From: Sphingobium sp. TCM1
GTDB taxonomy: Bacteria; Pseudomonadota; Alphaproteobacteria; Sphingomonadales; Sphingomonadaceae
DNA: 64,000 nt
NCBI RefSeq assembly: GCF_001650725.1
Contig: NZ_LXVX01000005.1
Span: 1 to 64,000 of the forward strand
Reading direction: 5' to 3'
Below, one piece after another: positions 52,884 to 61,836 of the stretch (the first letter of the stretch is position 1; each line of letters starts with the position of its first letter). Under the pieces are notes generated by a model, which was not told the origin of the DNA, did no database searches, and was given only the letters and a program-made list of their open reading frames with translations. A program made the position numbers and the translations under genes.

Positions 52884-53333
52884 ATGGACGACTATGTATC
52901 TCGTACTGAGTTGTCGCCGGTCGACCGGACGGTCGTCCGCGCGCCCTCGCCCGTGCCCGTCGTCCAGCCCGTGGAGGCCAGCCGATCCACGGACTCGGCG
53001 ACGCAGGAGCGGCGGGCGCCCGTGGCCCAGACCTCCAGCGCCAGCCAGGAACTGGCCAGCGTCGCCGAATATGTCGAGGTTCATGCCCGCATCGCCGAGA
53101 TACTGGCTGACCTGGACGCTGGAGCGACCGACGTGGACGCCGCCGCCGGCGCGATCCAGGCGATGATCCCCCGGCCGATCGTGCTGGTGCCGCTGCCGCC
53201 CGCCAGCAAGGAAGCGGTCGAACATGCCGCCGTCCTCGCCAAGCGGATCGTCGAGCGCGCCGCCTACGCCCATGTCGCGCAGGCGCATCCGACGCGCGCG
53301 ACGGTCGAGCAGATCGCTGCATCCGGCAGCTGA
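52884..53333 (+). CDS. Unknown late flagellar protein between flhB region and fliD
   Basis: A 149-residue soluble protein not recognised. Residues 1-50 are Pro/Ser/Thr-rich and probably disordered. Residues 52-149 are mostly helical (SASQELASVAEYVEVHARIAEILADLDAGATDVDAAAGAIQAMI, then SKEAVEHAAVLAKRIVERAAYAHVAQAHP), broken by IPRPIVLVPLPP. It has no signal peptide. Its own sigma28 promoter and place just before fliD put it in the late flagellar class. The position resembles flaG in other species, but no FlaG sequence likeness is evident; a chaperone or filament-length factor is possible. Confidence 0.75.
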   Translation: MDDYVSRTELSPVDRTVVRAPSPVPVVQPVEASRSTDSATQERRAPVAQTSSASQELASVAEYVEVHARIAEILADLDAGATDVDAAAGAIQAMIPRPIVLVPLPPASKEAVEHAAVLAKRIVERAAYAHVAQAHPTRATVEQIAASGS

Positions 53334-53365
53334 GCCAGCCTGTTTTTCCGGGACGCAAATCTTTC

Positions 53366-53393
53366 CTAAAGCTCTGGTCGCTACCGCCGTTCT
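53366..53393 (+). promoter_or_regulatory. Sigma28 (FliA) promoter for fliD-fliS
   Basis: CTAAA, 15-base spacer, GCCGTTCT. This is among the best matches in the window; the inferred start is about 15 bases before the fliD ATG. Confidence 0.85.
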
Positions 53394-53414
53394 ACCCTCT
53401 TGAAAGGACGGCCC

Positions 53415-54830
53415 ATGACTTCGGTAGGCAGCAGCATCTTGACGGCGCTCGGCGCGGGATCGGGGATCGACACCTCCGCGCTCGTATCCAGCCTGGTCAG
53501 CGCGACGCGCGAGCCGAAGGAGTCGGCGATCACCAGCCGCCAGTCGCTCAACAGCTCGCGCATCTCCGCGCTCGCCTCGGCGATCAGCTCGCTCGATACC
53601 TTCGCCGACGCGCTGACCGAAGTCCTCTCCGGCACGGACTATACCGGCACGGCCTCCTCCAACGACAGCAGCATCGCGTCCGTCAGCCTGCTGAGCGGCG
53701 GCAGCCCGGCGGGCCTGCCCGCGCAGCTGACGGTGGAGCAGCTCGCCACGGCGCGGGTGCTGTCCTCCAGCGCGGTCAGCGGCGCGACCGGCAGCACGGC
53801 GATCGGCACCGGCAGCTTCACGATCACGACCGCGTCGGGCGGAACGACGACGATCACGATCGATTCGACCAACAACAGCTATGCCGGTCTCGCCTCGGCG
53901 ATCAACGCGGCCAACAGCGGCGTCACCGCCCGTGTCGTCACCGACGCGTCGGGCACCCGCCTGGTGTTCAAGGGCGAAACCGGGGCCGACAATGATTTCA
54001 GCATCGGCGTCGCGGCCGACGACAGCGGCAGCGCGCTCGCCGGCCTGGGGTGGAGCGGCACCGACAGCGCCACCATGACCGGTTCGTCGGCGCCGCAGAA
54101 CGCGAAGATCACGCTGGACGGCGTCGCATATGAATATGCCAGCAACACCGTCGACGGCGCCATCGACTATCTGCGGATCGATCTCAACAAGGCGTCGCCC
54201 GGCACGATCGTGACCCTGTCCATGTCGCAGCCGACGGCGGGCCTGTCCGATCTGCTCAAGGAATTCGTCGACGCCTACAACACGCTGATGTCCGCGCTCA
54301 ACACCGCGACCGCGGCGGGTACCGATTCATCGAACGCCGGGGTGCTGAGCGGCGTGTCGGGCGTGCGCGACATGAAGCGGCAGCTGGCGGCGCTCACCTC
54401 GACCGAGCTGAATTCGACCGGGACCTACAAGACCCTGGCCGACATCGGCGTCACGACCAATCGCGACGGCACGCTGAGCCTCGACACCGACCGGCTGGCG
54501 AGCGCGCTGGAGAACGACCCCGAAGGCGTCACCAACATGGTCAATCCCAAGGTGTCGACCACGGCGAATCCCGGCCTGTCCGCGCTGATGGACACGGTGC
54601 GCGACAATATCGAGAAGGATGACGGGCCGCTCACCCTGGCGCAGGAACGCTATGAGGCGCTGTCGGACGAATTTACCGAGCAGCTCGAAAAGCTCGACAC
54701 TCAGATGGCCGATTATGAGGACCATCTGACCACCATCTATGCGGCGATGGAAACGCGCCTCAGCGCGCTCAAGGCCACGCAAAGCTACCTCGAACAGCAG
54801 ATCGAGGTCTGGAACAACAGCGACAGCTAA
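53415..54830 (+). CDS. fliD: Flagellar filament cap protein FliD
   Basis: HAP2, the cap that guides flagellin polymerisation. The 471-residue protein has ILTALGAGSGIDTSALVSSLVSATREPKESAITSRQSLNSSRISALASAISSL at the start, a Thr/Ser-rich middle, the FliD_C segment (LSDLLKEFVDAYNTLMSALNTATAAG), and a C-terminal coiled coil ending YLEQQIEVWNNSDS. ATG 53415 follows AAGGA; a TTG five codons earlier is at the inferred transcription start and is rejected. Confidence 0.95.
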   Translation: MTSVGSSILTALGAGSGIDTSALVSSLVSATREPKESAITSRQSLNSSRISALASAISSLDTFADALTEVLSGTDYTGTASSNDSSIASVSLLSGGSPAGLPAQLTVEQLATARVLSSSAVSGATGSTAIGTGSFTITTASGGTTTITIDSTNNSYAGLASAINAANSGVTARVVTDASGTRLVFKGETGADNDFSIGVAADDSGSALAGLGWSGTDSATMTGSSAPQNAKITLDGVAYEYASNTVDGAIDYLRIDLNKASPGTIVTLSMSQPTAGLSDLLKEFVDAYNTLMSALNTATAAGTDSSNAGVLSGVSGVRDMKRQLAALTSTELNSTGTYKTLADIGVTTNRDGTLSLDTDRLASALENDPEGVTNMVNPKVSTTANPGLSALMDTVRDNIEKDDGPLTLAQERYEALSDEFTEQLEKLDTQMADYEDHLTTIYAAMETRLSALKATQSYLEQQIEVWNNSDS

Positions 54831-54847
54831 TTCGGGACGACAAGACG

Positions 54848-55243
54848 ATGTTCTACAATCAGGGTTATGCAGGCGGCGCGGCGGCACGGCGTTATGCGGC
54901 GGTCCATTCGGGGAGCCGGACCGAAGGCGCCACCCCGCACGGGCTGGTCAGGATCCTGTTCGACGAGCTGCTGCTGGCGATGGACGCGGCGGCGCTGGCC
55001 GAACGCAATGGCGACCGGATGAAGGTGTCGGACAAGCAGGCCCGCGCCATGTCGATCCTGTTCGCGCTCGAATCCAGCCTCGATTTCGACAAGGGCGGCG
55101 ATGTTGCGGTCGGCCTGGCGCAGATCTACCGCGAAGCGCGCCGGTTGCTGCTGGTCGGCGCCAAGGAACGGTCGGCCGATCCGGTCGACCAGGCCCGCGC
55201 CATGGTCGCGGAAATCGCCGAAGCCTGGAACCAGATCGGCTAA
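54848..55243 (+). CDS. fliS: Flagellin export chaperone FliS
   Basis: Binds flagellin before export. The 131 residues match FliS: AARRYAAVHSGSRTEGATPHGLVRILFDELLLAMDAA...DKQARAMSILFALESSLDFDKGGDVAVGLAQIYREARRLLL. It is cotranscribed 17 bases after fliD. No fliT gene follows. Confidence 0.94.
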   Translation: MFYNQGYAGGAAARRYAAVHSGSRTEGATPHGLVRILFDELLLAMDAAALAERNGDRMKVSDKQARAMSILFALESSLDFDKGGDVAVGLAQIYREARRLLLVGAKERSADPVDQARAMVAEIAEAWNQIG

Positions 55244-55319
55244 GGCCAATCGCCCCTGGGTGGCCATGCTGCGGGGTTGCACCCCCCACATGGCGCCTGT
55301 ATAGGCGGTGCTCGCAAAG

Positions 55320-55345
55320 GGCGGCCCGGCGGGGGCCGCCTTTTT
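55320..55345 (+). terminator. Intrinsic terminator after fliS / before argD
   Basis: GGCGGCCC, 5-nt loop, GGGCCGCC, then TTTTT, about 77 bases beyond the fliS stop and 60 before argD. It ends the flagellar cluster and separates it from the arginine genes. Confidence 0.85.
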
Positions 55346-55404
55346 GCGTTTCGCGCAAGTCCGCGCACCAGACGATGATACATCAGTCCAGAAAGGGAAG
55401 GCCC

Positions 55405-56601
55405 ATGTCGATTACGCCGCTCATGCCCGTTTACCCCCGGTGCGATGTGCGTCCGGTGCGAGGCGAGGGCTGCTATCTGATCGGCGAGCGCGGCGAACGC
55501 TATCTCGACTTCGCCAGCGGCATCGCCGTCAACCTGCTCGGCCACGGCCATCCGAAACTGGTCAAGACCATCGCCGATCAGGCCGCGACGCTGATGCATG
55601 TGTCGAACCTGTACGGGATGCCGCTGGGCGAGAAGTTCGCGCAGAAACTGGTCGACAACACGTTCGCCGACACCGTCTTCTTCACCAATTCGGGCGCCGA
55701 AGCGGTCGAATGCGCGATCAAGACCGCGCGCCGCTATCATTATGCCAATGGTGAGGCGCACCGGCACAAGCTGATCAGTTTCGACAACGCCTTTCACGGG
55801 CGGACGCTGGGGACGATCTCGGCCACCAGCCAGCCCAAGATGCGCGACGGCTTCGAACCGCTGCTGCCCGGCTTTACCGTGGTGCCCTTCAACGATCTCG
55901 ACGCCGCGCTGGCGGCGATCGACGACAATACTGCCGGTTTCTTGCTGGAACCGGTGCAGGGCGAGGGCGGCGTCACCCCGGCGACGCGCGAATTCCTGAC
56001 TGGCCTGCGCAAGGCGTGCGACGAGCATGGCCTGCTGCTGGTGCTGGACGAAGTGCAGTGCGGCTATGCCCGCACCGGCACCTTCTTCGCGCACGAGCAA
56101 TATGGCGTGAAGCCGGACATCATGGCGGTGGCCAAGGGCATCGGCGCGGGCTTCCCGCTGGGCGCCTGCCTCGCCACCGAGGACGCGGCCAAGGGCATGG
56201 TCTTCGGCACCCATGGCACCACCTATGGCGGCAATCCGCTGGCCATGGCGGTGGGCCTGACGGTGATCGAGGAAGTGCTGGCCGACGGGTTCCTGGACCA
56301 TGTGAACGCCATGGGCGCGCGCCTGCGCGCCGCGCTGGAACAGCTCATCCCCAATCATGACGACATGTTCGAGGATGTGCGCGGCATGGGCCTGATGCTG
56401 GGCGTCAAGATGAAGGACGGCTATGACGCTCGCAGCTTCGTCGGCCATCTGCGCGACCATCATGGCCTGTTGACCGTGTCGGCCGGGCAGAATGTGCTGC
56501 GCATCCTGCCGCCCCTCGTCATCGAGGAAAGCCATATCGCCGAAGCCATCGAGAAGATTTCCGCCGGCGCGCGGAGCTTCGCGGAGGCCAAGGCGGCCTG
56601 A
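55405..56601 (+). CDS. argD: Acetylornithine aminotransferase
   Basis: A PLP enzyme of arginine synthesis, converting N-acetylglutamate semialdehyde to N-acetylornithine; it may also serve succinyldiaminopimelate in lysine synthesis. The 398 residues show MPVYPRCDVRPVRGEGCYL, FFTNSGAEAVECAIKTAR, FHGRTLGTISAT, EPVQGEGGV, LVLDEVQCGYARTG and the PLP Lys in DIMAVAKGIGAGFPLGA. ATG 55405 has GAAAGGGAAGG upstream. Paired with argF, 102 bases downstream. Confidence 0.95.
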   Translation: MSITPLMPVYPRCDVRPVRGEGCYLIGERGERYLDFASGIAVNLLGHGHPKLVKTIADQAATLMHVSNLYGMPLGEKFAQKLVDNTFADTVFFTNSGAEAVECAIKTARRYHYANGEAHRHKLISFDNAFHGRTLGTISATSQPKMRDGFEPLLPGFTVVPFNDLDAALAAIDDNTAGFLLEPVQGEGGVTPATREFLTGLRKACDEHGLLLVLDEVQCGYARTGTFFAHEQYGVKPDIMAVAKGIGAGFPLGACLATEDAAKGMVFGTHGTTYGGNPLAMAVGLTVIEEVLADGFLDHVNAMGARLRAALEQLIPNHDDMFEDVRGMGLMLGVKMKDGYDARSFVGHLRDHHGLLTVSAGQNVLRILPPLVIEESHIAEAIEKISAGARSFAEAKAA

Positions 56602-56610
56602 CACCAACCC

Positions 56611-56687
56611 CCGTTCGCCCTGAGCCTGTCGAAGGGCCGCTCTTCTTCACGGGAAAGAGCGGACTTCGACAAGCTCAGCCCGAACGG
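56611..56687. repeat. REP-like palindromic element between argD and argF
   Basis: Arms 56611-56634 (CCGTTCGCCCTGAGCCTGTC...) and 56664-56687 (...AAGCTCAGCCCGAACGG) are complementary at 21 of 24 positions; the inner CCGCTCTT/AAGAGCGG pair extends the stem. This is the well-known CCGTTCG...TTCGACAAGCTCAG type dispersed repeat. A half copy is at 60600-60623. Confidence 0.85.
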
Positions 56688-56703
56688 TTGAGGGGGCAAT
56701 GAC

Positions 56704-57633
56704 ATGACCAAGCATTTCCTGAATCTCTCCGACGCGGGCGGCAATGCCATCGCCGCGATGATCGCGGATGCCATCGATCGGAAGGCCGCGCGCGCGGGCA
56801 AGCCCAAGGGCACTGTGGACGCCGATGCGCCGCTCGCCGGGCACACGCTGGCGATGATCTTCGAGAAGAACAGCACTCGCACCCGCGTCAGCTTCGACAT
56901 GGCGATCCGCCAGCTGGGCGGCACGTCGCTGATCCTGGACGGCGCGACCAGCCAGCTGGGCCGGGGCGAAACGATCGCCGACACCGCGCGCGTCTTGAGC
57001 CGCATGGCCGACGCGATCATGATCCGCACCGACGACCATGCGAAGATCGAGGAAATGGCGCATTATGCCAGCGTCCCGGTCGTCAATGGCCTGACTGACC
57101 TTTCGCATCCCTGCCAGATCGTTGCCGACCTGCTTACCGTGGTGGAGCATGGGCTGGCGCTGCCCGGCAGCCAGTGGGCCTGGCTGGGAGACGGCAATAA
57201 CGTCCTCCATTCGATCGTGGAGGCCGCCGGCCTGATGAAGTTCGATGTTCGCATGGGCATTCCCGAAGGCTATGATCCCGATCCGGCCTTTGCGGAGGCG
57301 GCGCGCGCCGCCGGGTCGACCATCACCCTGACCCGCGATGCGGCCGAAGCGGTCGCCGGCGCGGACGTAGTCGTCACCGACACCTGGATCTCCATGGGCC
57401 AGTCCCACGCCGAGGAGAAACTGGCGGCGATGATGCCCTATCAGGTGACGCCCGCGTTGATGGCCGGGGCGAAGGCGGATGCCAAATTCCTCCACTGCCT
57501 GCCAGCCCATCGTGGCGAGGAAGTGGTGGCTGACGTGATCGACGGCCCGCAGTCGCTGATCTGGGACGAGGCGGAAAATCGCATCCACGCCCAGAAGTCG
57601 GTTCTGCTCTGGGCGCTCGGGCGGCTTGGTTGA
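56704..57633 (+). CDS. argF: Ornithine carbamoyltransferase
   Basis: Joins ornithine and carbamoyl phosphate to citrulline in arginine synthesis. The 309 residues contain the carbamoyl-phosphate motif [40 protein letters not shown], and the ornithine-loop [13 protein letters not shown]. It follows argD across a palindromic repeat. Confidence 0.96.
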   Translation: MTKHFLNLSDAGGNAIAAMIADAIDRKAARAGKPKGTVDADAPLAGHTLAMIFEKNSTRTRVSFDMAIRQLGGTSLILDGATSQLGRGETIADTARVLSRMADAIMIRTDDHAKIEEMAHYASVPVVNGLTDLSHPCQIVADLLTVVEHGLALPGSQWAWLGDGNNVLHSIVEAAGLMKFDVRMGIPEGYDPDPAFAEAARAAGSTITLTRDAAEAVAGADVVVTDTWISMGQSHAEEKLAAMMPYQVTPALMAGAKADAKFLHCLPAHRGEEVVADVIDGPQSLIWDEAENRIHAQKSVLLWALGRLG

Positions 57634-57730
57634 GTTTTCGGGCGGGCTTCCTATCTAGGCGTCCTGTCCGCATCGCTGGATGCCTATTCACGCCGGCGCG
57701 CTGTTCGTGCCGGCCGACCGGAGCTGTATC

Positions 57731-58633
57731 GTGACTTCTGCCGCCTCCATCGACCAGGCCATGGGCTTCACCATTCCCGGCCGCCATGCGCGCGGTCGCC
57801 TGGTGCGGCTTGGCCCGGTTCTCGACGACGTGCTTGCCGCCCATGCCTATCCGCCGCCGATCGAGCGGGTGCTTGCCTCGGCGCTGGTGCTGGCGGCCCT
57901 GCTGGGCAGCACGCTCAAGCTGGCCGACGGTCAGCTCACGCTCCAGGCGCAGACCGAAAATGGCGTCGTCAGCCTGCTCGTTGCCGATTATAAGAATGGC
58001 GAACTGCGAGGTTATGCCAAGTTCGACGCCGACCGGTTGGCCGAACTGGGGCCGAATCCCTCTCTCTTCGGTCTGTTCGGCAAGGGCTATCTCGCCATCA
58101 CCTTCGACCAGGCGGTGACCGGCGAGCGCTATCAGGGCATCGTCCCGCTGGAGGGCGAATCGCTCGCCCATGCGGCCGAACATTATTTCTTCCAGTCCGA
58201 ACAGATCCCCAGCATCATCCGCATCGCCACCCGGCATGATGCGGGCGAAGGCTGCTTCGCGGCCGGCCTGATGCTTCAGCACCTGCCCGAGGGCGAGGTC
58301 GGCCGCGAGCGGCTGCATGTCCGCCACGACCATCCCGAATGGGAGCATGTGCAGGCGCTGGCGGTCACGCTGAAGGATGAGGAACTGACCGACGCGGATC
58401 TGCCGCTGCCCGACATCGTCTGGCGCCTCTTCCATGAAGAGGAGGAAGTGCGCGTTACCGAACCTGCGCCGCTGGCGAAGGGCTGTCGCTGCGACCTGGC
58501 GCATATCCGCAGCGTCATCGGCCGCTTTCCGCCGGAAGAACGGGCGGAAATGGCGGACGAGCGGGGCGTGATCGGCGTCGATTGCGCTTTCTGCTCGCGC
58601 ATCTTCCCCCTCGCGGTCGACAGTTTCACCTGA
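57731..58633 (+). CDS. hslO: Redox-regulated chaperone Hsp33
   Basis: Cytoplasmic holdase activated by oxidation. About 300 residues: DQAMGFTIPGRHARGRLVRLGPVLDDVLAAH, LGSTLKLADGQLTLQAQTENGVVSLLVADY, and the C-terminal zinc site made of CRC (KGCRCDLAHI) and CAFC (VIGVDCAFCSRIFP). GTG 57731 is preferred because GGAG precedes it by eight bases and it begins at the family's usual position; an ATG at 57680 would add 17 atypical residues. Downstream of argF by about 100 bases. Confidence 0.93.
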   Translation: MTSAASIDQAMGFTIPGRHARGRLVRLGPVLDDVLAAHAYPPPIERVLASALVLAALLGSTLKLADGQLTLQAQTENGVVSLLVADYKNGELRGYAKFDADRLAELGPNPSLFGLFGKGYLAITFDQAVTGERYQGIVPLEGESLAHAAEHYFFQSEQIPSIIRIATRHDAGEGCFAAGLMLQHLPEGEVGRERLHVRHDHPEWEHVQALAVTLKDEELTDADLPLPDIVWRLFHEEEEVRVTEPAPLAKGCRCDLAHIRSVIGRFPPEERAEMADERGVIGVDCAFCSRIFPLAVDSFT

Positions 58634-58786
58634 CGAACGCCGGCTGTCGTTACACTGACGATATTTGTAATTGAGGCAATGGCGCGGCTTCGCGCTATCA
58701 AAATGCCGCATTTGTGCGGGATGGATGATGGGATTGCGCGCGGCCTGGCCGTCGCGCACCCTTTTTGGCGGGATCGTACAGGGATC

Positions 58787-59191
58787 ATGGGCAAGGCAGG
58801 ACTGCGGGCGCTGGGCGTCGCGGCGGCATTGATGATGACGGGTTGGGCCGGCGCGGTGACCATGCCGCAGCTGCTGGCCCTGCGCGCACTGGAAACGGGC
58901 GAATGGGAACTGCGCGGCCGGGGCGAGGGCGCCGAAACGCGCAAGCTGTGCGTCGCCGACCTGCGCCAGCTGATGCAGCCGCAGCATCCCGGCCCGCTCT
59001 GCGTCAGCTTTGTCGTCAGCGACAGCGCCCATGCGGCCAGCGTGACCTATGACTGCGCGGGGGCGGGCAATGGCCGCACCGACCTGCGCGTGGAAACCTC
59101 GCGGCTGGTGCAGATCCGCACCCAGGGCGTGGCGGACGGAGCACCCTTCGCCTTCGCGATGGAAGGTCGGCGCATCGGCGCCTGCCATTGA
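58787..59191 (+). CDS. Small exported DUF3617-like protein
   Basis: A 134-residue protein with a signal peptide (GLRALGVAAALMMTGWAGA). The mature part has paired Cys and the pattern LRALETGEWELRGRG, RKLCVADLRQLMQP, LCVSFVVSDSAHAASVTYDCAGAGNGRTDLRVETSRLVQIRTQGVADGAPFAFAMEGRRIGAC. This resembles DUF3617-type periplasmic proteins frequent in sphingomonads; function unknown. ATG 58787 follows AGGGA. The in-frame extension to 58679 lacks a ribosome site. Confidence 0.75.
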   Translation: MGKAGLRALGVAAALMMTGWAGAVTMPQLLALRALETGEWELRGRGEGAETRKLCVADLRQLMQPQHPGPLCVSFVVSDSAHAASVTYDCAGAGNGRTDLRVETSRLVQIRTQGVADGAPFAFAMEGRRIGACH

Positions 59192-59238
59192 CCGCCTGAT
59201 GCTTGCGCTGCGGCTGCCCGGGGGGTAGCGCGAAAACC

Positions 59239-59940
59239 ATGGTTGCCAATCAAGGAAAATTCGCCGTCGTCCTGCTTTCGGGCGGACTGGATTCGATGGT
59301 CGCGGGCGGGCTGGCGCGCGAATCGGGCTATCATCTGCTTGCCCTGTCGATCGACTATAATCAGCGCCACCGTGTCGAACTCAATGCGGCGGCGCGCGTG
59401 GCCGAATCGCTCGGCGCGATGCGCCATATCGTCCTGCCGCTCGATCTCACCGCGTTCGGCGGATCGGCGCTGACCGCTGACATCGCCGTGCCCAAGGGCG
59501 GCGTGGGTGGCGACATTCCCGTCACCTATGTGCCCGCGCGCAACACCATCTTCCTGTCGCTGACACTGGGCCTGGCCGAAGTGGCCGGCGCCAGCGACAT
59601 CTTCATCGGCGTCAACGCGCTCGATTATTCGGGCTATCCCGACTGCCGGCCGGAGTTCATCGACGCCTTCCAGAAGATGGCGACGCTGGCCACCAAGGCG
59701 GGGGTGGAGGGGCATCCGATCCGCATCAACACGCCGCTCCAATATATGAGCAAGGCCGACATCGCGCGCGAAGCCCACCGTCTCGGTCTCGATGCCGGGA
59801 TCAGCTGGTCCTGCTATGATCCCACGCCCGACGGCAAGCATTGCGGCCTGTGCGACAGCTGCCGCCTGCGTTCAAAAGGGTTCGAGGAAGCGGGGCTGCC
59901 CGATCCCACCATCTATGCCGTGCAGCCGCCAAAGGCATAG
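59239..59940 (+). CDS. queC: 7-cyano-7-deazaguanine synthase QueC
   Basis: Makes preQ0, a precursor of queuosine in tRNA, from 7-carboxy-7-deazaguanine, ammonia and ATP. The 233 residues show the PP-loop [49 protein letters not shown] and the zinc site [17 protein letters not shown]. It is followed three bases later by queE. The start at 59239 matches the family; an upstream in-frame start at 59203 is less likely. Confidence 0.96.
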   Translation: MVANQGKFAVVLLSGGLDSMVAGGLARESGYHLLALSIDYNQRHRVELNAAARVAESLGAMRHIVLPLDLTAFGGSALTADIAVPKGGVGGDIPVTYVPARNTIFLSLTLGLAEVAGASDIFIGVNALDYSGYPDCRPEFIDAFQKMATLATKAGVEGHPIRINTPLQYMSKADIAREAHRLGLDAGISWSCYDPTPDGKHCGLCDSCRLRSKGFEEAGLPDPTIYAVQPPKA

Positions 59941-59943
59941 CCG

Positions 59944-60591
59944 ATGAGTTATGCGGTCAAGGAAATGTTCCTGACCCTGCAAGGGGAAGGGGTGCAGGCG
60001 GGGCGGCGCGCGGTATTCCTGCGCTTCGCCGGCTGCAACCTGTGGAGCGGGCGCGAGCAGGACCGTGGCCAAGCCATCTGCCGGTTCTGCGACACCGATT
60101 TCGTCGGCACCGACGGCCTTGGCGGCGGCAGGTTCGCCGATGCCGATGCGCTGGCCGACGCCGCGCTCGGCTTCTGGGGCGCGGGCGGCGCGGGCCGCTA
60201 TATCGTGCTGACAGGCGGCGAGCCGATGTTGCAGGTGGACGATGCGCTGGTCGCTGCGCTTCATGCGCGCGGCTTCACCATCGCGATCGAGAGCAACGGC
60301 ACCCTGCCGGTCCATCCCGGCATCGACTGGGTCTGCATCAGCCCCAAGGCCGGGAGCGAAGTGGTGCAGCGTTCGGGCAATGAACTCAAGCTGGTCTGGC
60401 CGCAGCCGGGCGGCGGGCACAGCCTGGCCGATGTCGACGCCATGGCGGAGTGGGCTTTCGACCATCATCTCCTCCAGCCGCTGGACGACGCCCATGCGCC
60501 CGACAATGCCCGCGCCGCAATCGCCCTGGTCATGGACCGCCCGCAATGGCGCCTGACCGTGCAGGCGCATAAATATCTGGGGCTGCGCTAG
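59944..60591 (+). CDS. queE: 7-carboxy-7-deazaguanine synthase QueE (CX14CX2C type)
   Basis: A radical-SAM enzyme making the 7-deazaguanine ring, one step before QueC. The 215 residues start SYAVKEMFLTLQGEGVQAGRRAVFLRFAGCNLW. The [4Fe-4S] cysteines are spaced CX14CX2C (CNLWSGREQDRGQAIC then RFC) instead of CX3CX2C, the variant known from Burkholderia-type QueE. LTGGEPMLQ and SPKAGSE are also visible. Operon with queC; queD and queF are not in the window. Confidence 0.95.
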   Translation: MSYAVKEMFLTLQGEGVQAGRRAVFLRFAGCNLWSGREQDRGQAICRFCDTDFVGTDGLGGGRFADADALADAALGFWGAGGAGRYIVLTGGEPMLQVDDALVAALHARGFTIAIESNGTLPVHPGIDWVCISPKAGSEVVQRSGNELKLVWPQPGGGHSLADVDAMAEWAFDHHLLQPLDDAHAPDNARAAIALVMDRPQWRLTVQAHKYLGLR

Positions 60592-60599
60592 GCGGCGGG

Positions 60600-60623
60600 C
60601 TTCGGCAGGTTGGGCCCGAACGG
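60600..60623. repeat. Half copy of the argD-argF palindromic repeat
   Basis: These 24 bases (CTTCGGCAGGTTGGGCCCGA...) match the right arm of the repeat at 56664-56687 at 19 of 24 positions. Found just after queE. Confidence 0.55.
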
Positions 60624-60686
60624 GAGAGGGGGGCACGTCGCTGAACCCGCCCGCTTCGTCCGAGCCGTTGCGCGCGCCCGCGCGGG

Positions 60687-61379
60687 TCAGGGCTTCACGC
60701 CGGTCCGGTCGTTCCATGCCTGATGACAGAGGGGTTGCAGCACGCCCTTCTTCCAGCATTTCGGATCGAAGGACGGCAGGGCGACGACATAGTCATAGCC
60801 AGGCGTGCCGTAAAATTGCTCGCCCGCCAGCACCAGCGCCTTCTTGATCGAGGGCAGGCCGACGCGCCCGACCTCGTTCAGCGTGCCGCGGTCGGCGAAG
60901 ATCGCCTGGCGACCGACGACGGCGGCCTCCTGGCAGAAGCCCTTTTGCGCCTGGACGGTCGAATAGCCCGAATAGATGCGGGTGTTATACATGTCCGCGG
61001 CGGACTGGCCGGCGCGGCCCTTGCCGACGGTGCGCTGGAAATAGCCGAGCAGGGTCGCTTGGGCGGCGTCCAGTTCCGCGTCATGATGGGCGATCATCGC
61101 ATTATAGTTGCCCACCGTCAGCAGCGTCGGTTCGAACTGGCATTGCAGCGCCGCGACGTTGAGCGCGGCGCGCATGTTCCACGCCAGCCCGGCCTTGATC
61201 TCCGCCGGCGTCGCGCCCGGCAGGCCGAGCGCGGTGGCGGCGGTCGTATCGCTCAGCGGCGGCGCGCTCATGTCGGGCGGCGACCAGTAGAATTGCGCGG
61301 CGGCGGGCTGGGCGGCGACAGGCGCGATGGCGATCGCCAGGCTGAACAGCGCGCGGCGTGACGGCAAACGGACCTTCAT
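60687..61379 (-). CDS. Exported protein of unknown function
   Basis: A 230-residue protein with a signal peptide (MKVRLPSRRALFSLAIAIAP, cleavage near AAAQ). The mature part has four Cys (LQCQFEP, KGFCQEA, PKCWKKG, LCHQAW), so two disulfides are likely, and a helical middle (MIAHHDAELDAAQATLLGYFQRTVGKG). I do not recognise the family; similar proteins seem common in sphingomonads. ATG 61379 follows AGAGG; a TTG two codons upstream is less likely. Confidence 0.75.
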   Translation of the reverse strand: MKVRLPSRRALFSLAIAIAPVAAQPAAAQFYWSPPDMSAPPLSDTTAATALGLPGATPAEIKAGLAWNMRAALNVAALQCQFEPTLLTVGNYNAMIAHHDAELDAAQATLLGYFQRTVGKGRAGQSAADMYNTRIYSGYSTVQAQKGFCQEAAVVGRQAIFADRGTLNEVGRVGLPSIKKALVLAGEQFYGTPGYDYVVALPSFDPKCWKKGVLQPLCHQAWNDRTGVKP

Positions 61380-61482
61380 CGACAAAACCTCTCAGGCAGG
61401 GCGCGTCGATCGACGCGTCCGTTATCATTCCCCGCGACGACTGTATCGCCGCTGAACCGTCCGGCCTTGCTAGCGGAGCTTC

Positions 61483-61773
61483 CTATTGATCGGCAAGCAC
61501 TTCGTCGTCCTGGACCGGCGCCTTTTCGGCAGGTGCCGCCGGTGCGGCCGGCTTGGCGGGCTCGCTGCCGTTGGCGGACGCGTTGCCGCCGGGCAGGGCC
61601 AGGGCTGTACCTTCGCTCTGCACGCCATCCAGGTCGGTCATGGCGTCGGTGGCGGTACCGTCCACCACCTCCATGTCCTTCATCTGCACGCTGTTGCCGC
61701 CCTTGTCACCGCCCCCGCAGGCGGCAAGAGGCAGCAGCGCAGCGATGCAGATGGTCCGTGCAGTCAGGCGCAT
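61483..61773 (-). CDS. Small lipoprotein of unknown function
   Basis: A 96-residue protein with a lipoprotein signal (MRLTARTICIAALLPLAAC, lipobox LAAC). The mature part is low-complexity, Ala/Pro/Asp/Gly-rich (GGGDKGGNSVQMKDMEVVDGTATDAM), and probably disordered. ATG 61773 follows AAGGAGA six bases upstream. The longer in-frame ORF is rejected. Confidence 0.75.
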   Translation of the reverse strand: MRLTARTICIAALLPLAACGGGDKGGNSVQMKDMEVVDGTATDAMTDLDGVQSEGTALALPGGNASANGSEPAKPAAPAAPAEKAPVQDDEVLADQ

Positions 61774-61836
61774 CCGGGTCTCCTTGAAAGCCTGTTCCAA
61801 TGCCCGGCAGCCCCCCGCCAAGCGAAAGGCGCGACC

